Shown: positions 47,104-55,920, counted from the first letter of the stretch. The stretch is DNA of 64,000 bases from Cyanobacteriota bacterium SRBZ.bins.94.201705 (GCA_030549855.1 JAUQQP010000004.1:1-64000); one strand, 5' to 3'. The notes: a model not told the origin generated them from the sequence alone. Numbers and translations are program-made.

Positions 47104-49509
47104 ATGCTAAAAATAGAATTACCCCAGATACCTTCTAGTGCCTGGCGATGTGAAATCGGGAAAAAATGGGAAAATCCTTACCGGGTGCGCTACGCTAGTA
47201 ACCTGGATGATGGGCCAAACCACGGCATGCCTCTGGGGGGATTTGGTGGAGGTTGTATCGGCAGGGGGATAAACGGGGAATTCAATCTCTGGCATATAGA
47301 TGGGGGTGAACATATTTATAAACCCCTGCCAGCCTGTCAGTTTAGTGTTTTTGAACAGGTAGAATCTGAAGCACCAAAAGCATACGCATTAAGTACAAGT
47401 CCGCCAGAAGATGGAAGTTTATCGGCTTGGCAATGGTATCCCCGGGGAGGGGGGAATTACTACGCCTTATTTCCCCGGAGTTGGTTTGAATATGAGGGGG
47501 TATTTCAATGTCGTCTAATCTGTGAACAATTCTCCCCTATTTGGGCAGGCAATTACCAGGAAACAAGCTATCCCATTGCTGTTTTTGAATGGACAATTCA
47601 AAACCCCACGGAAAAGGATATTACCATTAGTATTATGTTCACCTGGCAAAATACTGTGGGGTGGTTTACCAATGCCATCGAATCCCCCCCGGTAAAAATC
47701 AGAGACGATGGCAGTCCAGTATACGAGTATCAGCCAAAATGGGGGGATAGTACAGGGAATCTTAACCAGTGGATACAGGACACCTTTAGGGTAGGATGTC
47801 TTTTTGACCGTGTTAGGATGAAAGAGGAACAACCTCAAGAGGGGGAAGGACAATGGGCCATAGCCACCACTAGTAACCCCACTGTAGAGGTATTCTATCA
47901 CACCCGTTGGAATCCTAGAGGTGATGGTAGGGAAGTCTGGGACAATTTTGCCACAGATGGCAGTCTTTCTGACCGTCAGGATGAGACGCCTGCCTCTCCG
48001 GGGGAACAAATTGCAGGGGCAATAGCGGTCAGATTTCGCCTAAAACCGGGGAAAATCCGGAAAATTCCCTTTATTTTGACCTGGGACTTTCCCGTTACCG
48101 AGTTTGCTAAAGGAGTGACTTATTATCGCCGCTATACAGACTTTTTTGGCAGGAATGGCCGCAACGCTTGGTCAATGGTGCGTACTGCCCTAAAATACTA
48201 CGAAACTTGGCGAGAAAGAATAGAAGAGTGGCAAAAATCGATAATAAACAGGCAGGATTTACCCGATTGGCTGAAGATGGCACTTTTTAACGAATTATAC
48301 CTGTTAACCCAAGGGGGCACCATCTGGACAGCCGCCACCGAAAACGACCCAGTAGGGCAATTTGCCGTGTTAGAATGTATAGACTACCGCTGGTATGAAA
48401 GTCTAGATGTCCGTTTGTATGGCTCGTTTCCACTAATTTTACTATGGCCCCGCTTGGATAAGTCGGTAATAGAAGCCTTCAGTAGGGCAATTAAAAAAGA
48501 GGACTTAACCCCTAGGATAATAGGGTACAACAGGACAACAGCAGTACGCAAGGTGAGAGGGGCCACTCCCCACGATTTAGGCGCGCCTAACGAGCATCCC
48601 TGGGAAAAGACTAACTACACCAGCTATCAAGACTGCAATCTCTGGAAAGATTTGCCCTGTGACTTTGTGTTACAGGTGTATCGAGACTTTGTCTTCACCG
48701 GCAGGAAAGACTATGATTTCTTGTGGGAATGTTGGCCAAGTGTGGTAGAAACCCTAAAATATCTGAAAAAATTTGACCAGGATAATGATGGTATACCAGA
48801 AAATGGGGGTGCACCGGATCAAACCTTTGATGATTGGCGTCTAGAGGGAATTAGTGCCTATTGTGGTGGCTTATGGATTGCCGCCTTAGAAGCCGCCGTA
48901 GCCATTGCCAGAATTCTCATAGCAAACCCTCCAATGAATCCCAATCTCCAACCCTCAGACTACCCGGGGGGGATTGAGAGGGAGATGGAAACCTTCCAAC
49001 AGTGGTTACACCAAGCGAGAAGTATTTATCATGACACCCTGTGGAATGGCGAATACTATCGCCTGGATAGTAAGAGTAACTCAGAGGTGGTCATGGCAGA
49101 TCAACTGTGTGGGCAATTTTACGCCCAGTTGCTAGGGCTACCGGATGTAGTAGAGAGGGAGTATGCTAAGAAAGCATTGGGCAAAATATACGATGCCTGT
49201 TTTCTAAAATACCATGATGGCAAATACGGCATTGTCAATGGGGTAAAACCAGACGGCAAACCAGAGAGGGAAAATGACACCCACCCCTTGGAAATTTGGA
49301 CAGGTATTAACTTTGCCATAGCCGCCTTTATGATTCTTAACGGCATGAAGGAGGAGGGGTTAAAGGTAGCAGAAACAGTAGTAAGACAGATTTACGAAAA
49401 TGGCCTTCAATTTCGCACCCCTGAAGCCATTACAGCCTCCCACACCTTCCGCGCCAGCCATTATTTGCGGGCAATGGCCATCTGGGCCATCTATCATGTT
49501 TTAAAGTAA
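47104..49509 (+). CDS. GH116 glycosidase (GBA2-type beta-glucosidase/glucosylceramidase)
   Basis: An 801-residue enzyme of the non-lysosomal glucosylceramidase family. The N-terminal beta domain has the family signature GMPLGGFGGGCIGRGINGEFNLWHI. The C-terminal alpha/alpha barrel has ECIDYRWYESLDVRLYGSF, with a candidate nucleophile Glu, and APDQTFDDWRLEGISAYCGG, with the candidate acid Asp. DQLCGQFYAQLLGL and THPLEIWTGINFAIAAFMI follow. There is no obvious signal peptide, so a cytoplasmic beta-glucosidase is likely. The natural substrate in a cyanobacterium is unclear. Confidence 0.9.
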   Translation: MLKIELPQIPSSAWRCEIGKKWENPYRVRYASNLDDGPNHGMPLGGFGGGCIGRGINGEFNLWHIDGGEHIYKPLPACQFSVFEQVESEAPKAYALSTSPPEDGSLSAWQWYPRGGGNYYALFPRSWFEYEGVFQCRLICEQFSPIWAGNYQETSYPIAVFEWTIQNPTEKDITISIMFTWQNTVGWFTNAIESPPVKIRDDGSPVYEYQPKWGDSTGNLNQWIQDTFRVGCLFDRVRMKEEQPQEGEGQWAIATTSNPTVEVFYHTRWNPRGDGREVWDNFATDGSLSDRQDETPASPGEQIAGAIAVRFRLKPGKIRKIPFILTWDFPVTEFAKGVTYYRRYTDFFGRNGRNAWSMVRTALKYYETWRERIEEWQKSIINRQDLPDWLKMALFNELYLLTQGGTIWTAATENDPVGQFAVLECIDYRWYESLDVRLYGSFPLILLWPRLDKSVIEAFSRAIKKEDLTPRIIGYNRTTAVRKVRGATPHDLGAPNEHPWEKTNYTSYQDCNLWKDLPCDFVLQVYRDFVFTGRKDYDFLWECWPSVVETLKYLKKFDQDNDGIPENGGAPDQTFDDWRLEGISAYCGGLWIAALEAAVAIARILIANPPMNPNLQPSDYPGGIEREMETFQQWLHQARSIYHDTLWNGEYYRLDSKSNSEVVMADQLCGQFYAQLLGLPDVVEREYAKKALGKIYDACFLKYHDGKYGIVNGVKPDGKPERENDTHPLEIWTGINFAIAAFMILNGMKEEGLKVAETVVRQIYENGLQFRTPEAITASHTFRASHYLRAMAIWAIYHVLK

Positions 49510-49517
49510 AAAAAATT

Positions 49518-49547
49518 GACAATTCCCGAGTGGTAGTTTAACAATAA
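49518..49547 (+). promoter_or_regulatory. possible promoter of the thioesterase-coaE run
   Basis: TTGACA at 49518-49523 is followed after 18 bp by AACAAT (49542-49547), about 45 bp before the ATG at 49590. The -35 is perfect and the -10 weak. Confidence 0.4.
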
Positions 49548-49589
49548 GAGTGGGAGAGTATCTGGAAAACGGCCAGGAAACCAAAGAAA

Positions 49590-50066
49590 ATGACAGAAAA
49601 ACCACAGTTATCCCCCTCCCAGGGGATTGAGGGGGAGAAACAATACGCGGAAGTCACAGAAAAATGGTTTGAATACCCCATAGTCGTCCATCCCCATCAT
49701 ACAGATTATGCGGGGGTGGTGTGGCATGGGGTGTATCTTACCTGGATGGAGGAGGCGAGAATAGAATGTTTAAGACAGCTGGGGATTGACTATGCACAGC
49801 TAGTAGCATTAGGATATGAACTACCCGTCATTGAGGTAAATTTGCGGTATCATCGTCCTTTGAGGATGGGGGATAGGGCATTAGTAAAAACAAAAGTCCA
49901 AGACTTAGACAGGGTAAAAATCCACTGGGATTATCAAATTACTGACTGGGAGTCTAACATCTTGTATGTGAGTGGGAGGGTGACACTGGTAGGAATAGAC
50001 CGAGAAAAGGGTAAAATAGTGAGAAAACTACCCACAGTTTTACAAGAGGCGCTGGTAAAATTATAG
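49590..50066 (+). CDS. acyl-CoA thioesterase, hotdog fold (YbgC/FadM type)
   Basis: 158 residues with the 4HBT pattern VVHPHHTDYAGVVWHGVYLTWMEEARIE, where the Asp of HTDYAG is the usual catalytic residue, and VNLRYHRPLRMGD. The substrate is unknown; the sequence does not closely resemble the DHNA-CoA thioesterase of phylloquinone synthesis as I remember it. It is first in a four-gene run with YtxH-like, DUF948-like and coaE genes, so a CoA-related role is conceivable. Confidence 0.85.
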   Translation: MTEKPQLSPSQGIEGEKQYAEVTEKWFEYPIVVHPHHTDYAGVVWHGVYLTWMEEARIECLRQLGIDYAQLVALGYELPVIEVNLRYHRPLRMGDRALVKTKVQDLDRVKIHWDYQITDWESNILYVSGRVTLVGIDREKGKIVRKLPTVLQEALVKL

Positions 50067-50091
50067 GTGCGGCCATGTAAGCAGGGAGGAA

Positions 50092-50400
50092 ATGAGTAGA
50101 CAACCAGGAGAAGACAACTACAACAACTCCTTCCTTATCGGTTTTCTGGTGGGGGGAGGCATTGCCGCCGTGACTGCCTTTTTACTCACCTGTGGCAAGG
50201 GGAAACAAAATAAAAGGCTACTTGAGAAAACAGCACAAGCCTTACCGGAAATGGCTGGGGATTTCCTTGCCACCATGCAAGACAATGCCAGTCGTCTTCA
50301 ACAGCATGCCAAAAGCAAATGGCAAAAGACAATGAGACGGTTACAACTAGCCGTTGCCGCCGCCATAGAAGCCAGCCAGAATGCAGAAAAACACCAGTGA
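50092..50400 (+). CDS. YtxH-like small membrane protein
   Basis: 102 residues. One N-terminal membrane helix (SFLIGFLVGGGIAAVTAFLLT) is followed by a basic, amphipathic helical tail (ENKRLLEKTAQALPEM-like, QDNASRLQQHAKSKWQKTM). This is the YtxH pattern. ATG follows gcagggaggaa. It overlaps the longest frame of the next gene by 20 bp. The function is unknown, though such proteins often pair with DUF948 proteins, as here. Confidence 0.75.
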   Translation: MSRQPGEDNYNNSFLIGFLVGGGIAAVTAFLLTCGKGKQNKRLLEKTAQALPEMAGDFLATMQDNASRLQQHAKSKWQKTMRRLQLAVAAAIEASQNAEKHQ

Positions 50401-50413
50401 AGACTATTATCCC

Positions 50414-50785
50414 ATGAATGAGCCCCTCTTTTGGCTAGGTTTATCTCTTTGTCTAGTGGCTACCAGCCTCACTGCCGTGTTGATTACCCTTATCCCCGTC
50501 ATTCAGGAGGTAAGCCGGGCAGCTCGTAGTGCTGAGAGATTATTTGATACTCTAAACAGAGAATTTCCCCATACCCTTGAAGCCATTAGAACTACAAACA
50601 TGGAATTGACAGAATTAAGCGAGGAGATGAAGGAGGGGGTGAAAAGTGCCGCTGGGGCGGTAAAACAGATAGATAATAGCTTAATGGCTGTGAAAAAACA
50701 GGTAGAAAAGGTAAGAAAAAAAGGCCATAGTCTTTGGATTGGGCTAAAAGCGGGGATTGAAGCTTGGCAAAAATATAATCCCTAA
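50414..50785 (+). CDS. DUF948-like membrane-anchored protein
   Basis: About 123 residues. An N-terminal helix (LFWLGLSLCLVATSLTAVLI) is followed by a long coiled-coil-like segment (VSRAARSAERLFDTLNREF, MELTELSEEMKEGVKSAAGAV). This is typical of DUF948 proteins. The frame also opens at the ATG at 50381, which overlaps the preceding gene by 20 bp. I chose 50414 (MNEPLFWLG) because it starts right at the helix, but the start is uncertain. It pairs with the YtxH-like gene. Confidence 0.75.
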   Translation: MNEPLFWLGLSLCLVATSLTAVLITLIPVIQEVSRAARSAERLFDTLNREFPHTLEAIRTTNMELTELSEEMKEGVKSAAGAVKQIDNSLMAVKKQVEKVRKKGHSLWIGLKAGIEAWQKYNP

Positions 50786-50816
50786 GAGGAGTTGTTAGCG
50801 GGAAATAGACAGGAAA

Positions 50817-51416
50817 ATGACAGGGAAAATCATAGGTTTGACGGGGGGTATTGCCACAGGAAAATCCTCAGTAGCCAACTATTTAAATAACCAATATGGC
50901 ATTCCTGTTTTTGACGCCGATGTTTTTGCCAGAGAGGCGGTGGTTGTAAATTCTCCCATCTATCACCAGATTGTAAAACGCTATGGCCCAGAGATTATTT
51001 TAGACGATGGGCAGTTGAATCGTCCCAGGCTGGCAGAGATAATTTTCAACAATCCGGAAGAGAAAAAATGGCTAGAATCCCAAATACACCCCTTCGTCTA
51101 CCAACGTTTTCTCTCTCTAATTCCTCAACTTACCCAGCCTCTTAATCTGTTTGTCATTCCCCTGTTATTTGAAGCCAAAATGACGGATTTGGTGTCGGAA
51201 ATATGGGTAGTAACCTGTAGTTTTGAAAACCAACTCAAAAGACTGCAACAAAGAGATAATCTTTCGGAAAAACAGGCAATTTCTCGTATCAACAGTCAAA
51301 TGCCTCTGGAGGAAAAAGTGAAACTGGCCCATCTAGTCATCGACAACAATGGCACCCCACAACAACTCTTCTCCCAATTGGATCAGATAATGTCAAGGGA
51401 ATTTAATAAAAATTAA
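50817..51416 (+). CDS. coaE: dephospho-CoA kinase
   Basis: Last step of CoA synthesis. The P-loop GLTGGIATGKSSVANYL, the substrate Asp in FDADVFAREAV, IHPFVYQRF, VIPLLFEAKMTD and the LID-type RLQQRDNLSEKQAISRI are all standard. 199 residues is normal. It is the last gene of a run beginning with a thioesterase at 49590. The ATG follows a weak ggaaatagacagg. Confidence 0.95.
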   Translation: MTGKIIGLTGGIATGKSSVANYLNNQYGIPVFDADVFAREAVVVNSPIYHQIVKRYGPEIILDDGQLNRPRLAEIIFNNPEEKKWLESQIHPFVYQRFLSLIPQLTQPLNLFVIPLLFEAKMTDLVSEIWVVTCSFENQLKRLQQRDNLSEKQAISRINSQMPLEEKVKLAHLVIDNNGTPQQLFSQLDQIMSREFNKN

Positions 51417-51511
51417 TATTTGGTAATGTTGTCAAAAAATAAGGGCACATTTCAGCCGTTTTTCTGATAGCCTAGATAAAGAAAGAAAAGAGAAAATAAA
51501 AAAGGCATTAT

Positions 51512-52477
51512 ATGACAATAACAACAGATAATGAGCGCACTATAGTAATCGGCACCAGGAAGAGTCAACTGGCATTAGTACAGACATATTGGGTGAAAAA
51601 AGAATTGGAAAATCGCTTCCCCCAAATCGAGTTTGAGGTGGAAAAAATAAGCACCCAGGGGGATAAAATCCTAGATGTAGCCTTGGCAAAAATAGGAGAC
51701 AAGGGATTATTCACCAAGGAGTTGGAAATGGCAATGCTAAGGGGGGAGATTGATTTTGCAGTCCACTCCCTCAAAGACTTGCCCACCAACCTGCCAGAGG
51801 GATTGATGTTGGGATGTATCACCAAGAGGGTAAACCCGGCTGATGCCCTGGTAGTAGCAGAGAAACACAAAGATAAACAACTAGAAACCCTGCCAGAGGG
51901 AAGCGTAATCGGGACGTCGTCTCTCCGTCGCCTAGCCCAGTTGCGCCACCACTTCCCCCATCTGGTATTTAAGGATGTAAGGGGCAACGTCAACACCCGT
52001 CTAGCCAAACTGGATGCTGGCGAGTATGACGCCATTATTCTAGCCGTAGCGGGGTTAGAAAGATTGGGAATGACAGAGAGGATACAGCAAATCATTCCCC
52101 CCTCCATTTCCCTTCATGCCGTTGGCCAAGGCGCCCTAGGCATTGAGTGTCGGACAGGAGATGAAGAAGTTTTACAAATCGTAAAGGCTTTAGAAGATTC
52201 CGATAGCCGAGATTGTTGTCTAGCGGAGCGCGCTTTTTTGAGAGTATTAGAAGGAGGATGTCAGATTCCCATTGGCGTCAATAGTAGCATCTCCGGCGAC
52301 AGTCTCACTCTCACGGGTATGGTAGCCAGTCTAGATGGCAAAAAGCTGGTTAGAGATAGTATAACAGGCCCTCGTGATAATCCGGAGCAAATAGGAAGCC
52401 AGTTAGCAGAGAAACTCAAGGAGAAGGGGGCGGCCGATATTCTAGCAGAAATTCTCTCCCAAGTCAACCGTAACTAG
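51512..52477 (+). CDS. hemC: porphobilinogen deaminase (hydroxymethylbilane synthase)
   Basis: Polymerises four porphobilinogens for heme, chlorophyll and bilins. It has [17 protein letters not shown], the active-site [37 protein letters not shown] and the dipyrromethane-cofactor Cys250 in [10 protein letters not shown]. 321 residues. Upstream is about 95 bp with an AT-rich stretch. It is convergent with the DUF3318 gene, and a CCGGGG/CCCCGG inverted repeat at 52495-52526 lies between. Confidence 0.96.
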   Translation: MTITTDNERTIVIGTRKSQLALVQTYWVKKELENRFPQIEFEVEKISTQGDKILDVALAKIGDKGLFTKELEMAMLRGEIDFAVHSLKDLPTNLPEGLMLGCITKRVNPADALVVAEKHKDKQLETLPEGSVIGTSSLRRLAQLRHHFPHLVFKDVRGNVNTRLAKLDAGEYDAIILAVAGLERLGMTERIQQIIPPSISLHAVGQGALGIECRTGDEEVLQIVKALEDSDSRDCCLAERAFLRVLEGGCQIPIGVNSSISGDSLTLTGMVASLDGKKLVRDSITGPRDNPEQIGSQLAEKLKEKGAADILAEILSQVNRN

Positions 52478-52557
52478 CCTTCCTCTTTTCCAGCCCGGGG
52501 GTTAAAATACTTAAAGGTGTCCCCGGAGGCTTTACAAAACCCACATGTTGTGTCGAG

Positions 52558-53160
52558 TCAGACAGTGGTTTTCAATGCCTGGGCGGCCTTTTTCAGATTC
52601 TGTATGCGCATAAGTTCTACAAAACTGAGTCCAAGGCGTCCTTCTAGGTCTGCCACCTTTTCTATGGCCTGAACGAGGACAGAGACGGCTTCTTGCTCAT
52701 TGTAGCCCCTTCTGAGGGCGATTTTCACTCCCTCTGTATCTGCCTCTATCTCCCTGGCCAGACTGCGGTTTTGTTGCCAAACCTGTTTAGCCGCGACGGT
52801 GAACAGGGTACCAGAAACTACAATTCCCACTACGTCTTGCTGAGACAGTTGGAATAAAAACCCTAGCAAGGCCAAAAGGGCAACTCCCCTTTCCCAGTCC
52901 CACTTAAACCATTGTACCCCCAGACACAGGGCCACAGTCCGCAAAAACAGCAAATCTCGTTGAGGGATGGACAACTGTTGCCACAGGTCAAAATTGATGT
53001 AAATAGGACGACGTCCTGTTTGCCAGGGGAGGGGGAAGATGGTGGAGATGACCTCTTTTTGGGACTTAGGGAAGATTTTACAGTACATGCGTCCAGAGGC
53101 GGGCATCAACTCTTGTAAGCGACTAATTTCCTGTTCTATATTCATCTTGTCCACTTTCAT
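52558..53160 (-). CDS. DUF3318-domain protein
   Basis: A 200-residue protein of the cyanobacterial DUF3318 family. The N-terminus EQEISRLQELMPASGRM is followed by YINFDLWQQLSIPQRDLLFL and two hydrophobic helices (VALLALLGFLFQL, VVGIVVSGTLFTVA). Then comes a metalloprotease-like but unproven AREIEADTEGVKIALRRGY. The role is unknown. Its start overlaps the end of the 53123-53329 gene by 38 bp, so translational coupling is likely. Confidence 0.8.
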   Translation of the reverse strand: MKVDKMNIEQEISRLQELMPASGRMYCKIFPKSQKEVISTIFPLPWQTGRRPIYINFDLWQQLSIPQRDLLFLRTVALCLGVQWFKWDWERGVALLALLGFLFQLSQQDVVGIVVSGTLFTVAAKQVWQQNRSLAREIEADTEGVKIALRRGYNEQEAVSVLVQAIEKVADLEGRLGLSFVELMRIQNLKKAAQALKTTV

Positions 53161-53329
53161 GGGCGGGTATTACTGCTTCCCGCAACCAACAATTTTCCAA
53201 CAGTCTGATCCTATAGATATACCAAAATTGACCTGGACGCCATACTGAATAGTTTTCCCCCTCGCCGGTTAAGGATTGGTTAAGATAACTCCAGATGGCA
53301 TGGGCAATAGTACGCAGCTTGTAAAGCAT
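53123..53329 (-). CDS. small hypothetical protein (68 aa)
   Basis: Start MLYKLRTIAHAIWSYLNQSL with a strong ribosome site AGAGGAGGT about 7 bp before the ATG at 53329, although the frame is open to 53404. The sequence is an N-terminal amphipathic helix and a Trp/Tyr-rich stretch (VWRPGQFWYIYRIRLLENCW). I recall cyanobacterial small proteins starting similarly (helix, IW.YL, then VW), but cannot assign it. It overlaps the DUF3318 start by 38 bp. Confidence 0.55.
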   Translation of the reverse strand: MLYKLRTIAHAIWSYLNQSLTGEGENYSVWRPGQFWYIYRIRLLENCWLREAVIPAHESGQDEYRTGN

Positions 53330-53445
53330 AATAGCAACCTCCTCTGCCAACAGCCACGGCAATAAAATAATTAGTCCCCTAATACCAGTGTGCCCAATGA
53401 ACAAGTCTCCTTGACAGGCCTATTAACTATTCGTAAAATTGCCTA

Positions 53446-53811
53446 CTACAAAACGGGCTTACTACGAGTGATGTCAATGGTAATAGAGCCTTCAAAATCC
53501 GGGATAGGGGGAGAAACTTTGGACAGTCTTACCCTTACCTGAGCAACACCCTCTATATTGAGAATATCCTGGGCAATAACCTCTGCCAGTCTTTCTACCA
53601 GGGCGAATTTAGCGTTTTTTACCACGTGTTTAACAATATTGATAGCCTGACGGTAGTCCACCGTATCCTTGATGTCATCACTTTTGGCCGCCGAAGACAA
53701 GTCCAACCAGATAGTCAAGTCTACCTCAAACCACTGTCCTAAAATCCTTTCTTCTGGTAACAATCCTGTATAGCCATAAGCCCGAATGCCCCTTACTTCA
53801 ATGCAGTCCAT
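53446..53811 (-). CDS. folB: dihydroneopterin aldolase
   Basis: Folate pathway enzyme that cleaves dihydroneopterin. 121 residues with DCIEVRGIRAYGYTGLLPEERILGQWFEVDL, TVDYRQAINIVKHVV, the Glu in LVERLAEVIAQDIL and VRVRLSKVSPPIP. The length and all motifs are normal. It lies downstream of the YggT gene by about 100 bp on the same strand. Confidence 0.95.
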   Translation of the reverse strand: MDCIEVRGIRAYGYTGLLPEERILGQWFEVDLTIWLDLSSAAKSDDIKDTVDYRQAINIVKHVVKNAKFALVERLAEVIAQDILNIEGVAQVRVRLSKVSPPIPDFEGSITIDITRSKPVL

Positions 53812-53910
53812 AAATGCTCAAAGCTGTAAAAAATCAACGTTTCTAATTCCTTTATAAACCCCCGGGCCGACGGAGAGAAACAAAAGGGAAAAAAACTTAA
53901 TATTGGCCTT

Positions 53911-54213
53911 TCATAATTGATAATACTGTCGAAGGGCGAGAGTGATAATCCCCTGTTGTCCAAGGAGAATTTCCCGCAGCAAAGTGACAATGCCTAACCA
54001 AATTACCGGACTAATGTCAATGCCTCCCAGGGGGGGGACGATTTTGCGTGTGGGGGCCAAAAAAGGCTCTGTGGGGATATAGGCAATATTATAGGGGAAT
54101 TGGCGCAAATCTATCTGGGGGTACCAGGTAAGTACGATTCTAAAAAGAAACAAGACGGTCATTATTAACAGGACAATTCCCAGAAAAACAGAAGCAATGA
54201 GGGCAATATTCAT
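53911..54213 (-). CDS. YggT/Ycf19-family membrane protein
   Basis: 100 residues with two main hydrophobic helices and the family centre FRIVLTWYPQIDLRQFPYN...TEPFLAPTRKIVPPLGGIDISPVIWL. YggT proteins are linked to thylakoid or nucleoid organisation and cell division in plastids and cyanobacteria. A second, different paralogue is at 60006-60284. It is divergent from psbX. Confidence 0.88.
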   Translation of the reverse strand: MNIALIASVFLGIVLLIMTVLFLFRIVLTWYPQIDLRQFPYNIAYIPTEPFLAPTRKIVPPLGGIDISPVIWLGIVTLLREILLGQQGIITLALRQYYQL

Positions 54214-54293
54214 AGTTCCAGAAGATTCAGCACAGACTGATACCTATTGTAGGCTAAAATTGTATTAGTAAATCTAGGAGGGTATAAAGGCCT

Positions 54294-54416
54294 ATGACCG
54301 AGTCTTTAGCTAGCTTTTTATGGAGTCTGTTTTGGGGTGCGGTAATTGTAGTTATTCCCACTACTGCTGCCCTGATCTTTGTAAGCCAAACTGATAAAAT
54401 CCGTCGTGTAAGATAA
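54294..54416 (+). CDS. psbX: photosystem II reaction-centre protein PsbX
   Basis: A 40-residue single-helix thylakoid protein, [20 protein letters not shown] at the start, then [20 protein letters not shown]. The helix with the FVSQ.DK.RR tail is the PsbX signature. AGGAGG at 54277-54282 precedes the ATG. PsbX sits near cytochrome b559 at the edge of PSII and affects QA-QB turnover. It is followed by ycf66, a neighbour often seen in cyanobacteria. Confidence 0.9.
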   Translation: MTESLASFLWSLFWGAVIVVIPTTAALIFVSQTDKIRRVR

Positions 54417-54460
54417 CAAATCCAAATAGCAACCTTTAAATCATTAAGCCAAAAATCTCA

Positions 54461-54540
54461 TCGGCGGTGGGCACCTGTCCACCTTCATCGGGGGGCAAAA
54501 TCGCTAACATAGAAAGGTAAGGGCGTACCCAGCGCCCACC
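54461..54540 (+). promoter_or_regulatory. structured leader of ycf66 with competing stems
   Basis: GGTGG (54466-54470) pairs locally with CCACC (54479-54483). The same segment extended, GGTGGGC (54466-54472), can instead pair with GCCCACC (54534-54540). GGGCG (54521-54525) can pair with CGCCC (54533-54537). The three stems exclude one another, and the last lies about 25 bp before the ycf66 start. It opens with the same gcggtgggc as element A2 but has an 8-nt loop and no clear promoter. Confidence 0.4.
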
Positions 54541-54565
54541 CCAGACGTCAAGCTAGGTATGAATA

Positions 54566-55357
54566 ATGGTTAACTTTGGCTTTAACTCCGCGAGTGTGCT
54601 TGGGATATTTCTGGCCTTGGCCGGGGCGGGCTTGTATCTGCTAAGATCTATCAAGCCGGAAGTTTCCAGGGATCATGACATTTTTTTTGCCGCGGTGGGG
54701 TTACTATGTGGTGGCATCCTATTGTGGCATGGTTGGCGTTTAGATCCCATTCTCCAGTTTAGCCAACTTTTACTGTCCGGCACAGCCATCTTCTTTGCGG
54801 TGGAAAGCATCCGCCTACGGGGGGTAGCCCAGGAGAAGGTGAAATCCCGCACCAGCTATGTAGACGAAGAGGAAAGGACAGTTAAAAGACGCCCAGTGTA
54901 TCGCGCCTCCCTTGCTAAAAGAGAAGCCTATGACGACTACTACCCCGAGGAGGAGGAAGAAAGAGTTTACCGGCGCCGCTTGCGAGGTACTACTGCTAGA
55001 ACACAGGAAGATACAGAGTATGAAGAGGAAACCCCACCCCCTCCTCGCCGTCGTACATCTGTATCCTCAAGAGACTATGAAGTTTCTCCCCCCCGTCGTA
55101 GCCCAAGAGAAAACACAGAAGAATACTGGGAGGAAGACAGCCCACCCCGTCCCAGTCGGCGTAGTGGGGGAAGAAGTACAGAGGAAGTGCGGAGAAGCGG
55201 GAGTACGAGACGTCGTCCCAAATCCACAGAGGAACTTCTTTCCCGTGTAGGCAGCGAATACGTGGACTATGAACCAATCCAGCCGGAAGGGGATGAAGAC
55301 AAGGAAACATCTCCCCCTACCCCAGAAGACAACAACATCGATAACACTGATTACTAA
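54566..55357 (+). CDS. ycf66: Ycf66-family protein
   Basis: 263 residues. The N-terminal ~90 residues are the Ycf66 domain with three hydrophobic helices (SVLGIFLALAGAGLYLLRSI, FFAAVGLLCGGILLWHGWRL, LLLSGTAIFFAVESIRLRG). The remaining ~170 residues are a disordered, highly charged tail rich in Arg, Glu, Pro and Ser (for example RRRTSVSSRDYEVSPPRRSP). The function is unknown; the family is also plastid-encoded in lower plants. It is preceded by psbX and a structured leader, and followed 6 bp later by a TolB-like lipoprotein gene. Confidence 0.88.
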   Translation: MVNFGFNSASVLGIFLALAGAGLYLLRSIKPEVSRDHDIFFAAVGLLCGGILLWHGWRLDPILQFSQLLLSGTAIFFAVESIRLRGVAQEKVKSRTSYVDEEERTVKRRPVYRASLAKREAYDDYYPEEEEERVYRRRLRGTTARTQEDTEYEEETPPPPRRRTSVSSRDYEVSPPRRSPRENTEEYWEEDSPPRPSRRSGGRSTEEVRRSGSTRRRPKSTEELLSRVGSEYVDYEPIQPEGDEDKETSPPTPEDNNIDNTDY

Positions 55358-55363
55358 GGCCAG

Positions 55364-55897
55364 TTGAAAGGGAAGTGTCTTTTGCTACTAATCTTCCTCA
55401 CCATGGTAGTGGGGGGTTGTAGTAACCCAAGGGCCGATTATCTCTCCACCTCCTTTAATACCCGTTATAATGAGGAGAAACCAGCTATCAGTGGCGACGG
55501 GCGATGGCTGGCCTTTGTTTCTAACCGTCATGGCCGTCAGGAAATACTTTTGTATGACTTAGAACAAAAAACCTTTGTGCCCCTTCCCTACATGCCCAAC
55601 GCCGTCTATGACAGTCCCAGTCTCAGTCGCACCGGACGTTACTTGGCCTACATTGCCAGTGTCCAGGGGCGTCCAGACATTTTCATATACGACAGAATCA
55701 CAAAAGAAAACAGGATGATAACCCAGGGCTATCACAGCTGGTTGCGCAACCCGCGTATTAGTCCAGATGGCCGTTATCTTGTCTTTGAAACCGCTAGAAG
55801 GGGCCAGTGGGATATAGAAGTGGTGGACTTAGGGCCTTTTATGGAACCGGATTTGCCCGACGGGATGCCAGTAGACCAAACCCCACCCCCCGGGTGA
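55364..55897 (+). CDS. TolB-like beta-propeller lipoprotein
   Basis: 177 residues. A short signal with lipobox VVGGC (Cys19) is followed by WD40/TolB repeats: KPAISGDGRWLAFVSNRHGR, SPSLSRTGRYLAYIASVQGR and NPRISPDGRYLVFETARRGQ. It is about one third to one half of a full TolB, and three blades suggest a partial propeller. It starts with TTG at 55364, 6 bp after ycf66, so it is probably translationally coupled. It is likely periplasmic and membrane-anchored. Confidence 0.82.
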   Translation: MKGKCLLLLIFLTMVVGGCSNPRADYLSTSFNTRYNEEKPAISGDGRWLAFVSNRHGRQEILLYDLEQKTFVPLPYMPNAVYDSPSLSRTGRYLAYIASVQGRPDIFIYDRITKENRMITQGYHSWLRNPRISPDGRYLVFETARRGQWDIEVVDLGPFMEPDLPDGMPVDQTPPPG

Positions 55898-55920
55898 AGA
55901 CAACACCACAGGCTGAAGGG

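Noticed and set aside
52495-52526. CCGGGG/CCCCGG inverted repeat between hemC and DUF3318 as a terminator
   Set aside because: The loop is about 20 nt and no T-run follows on either strand, so it is not convincing.
54461-54540. Counting the ycf66 leader as a seventh copy of the hairpin family
   Set aside because: The opening gcggtgggc is shared with A2, but the loop is 8 nt, no TGnTAnnAT box precedes it and no T-run follows.
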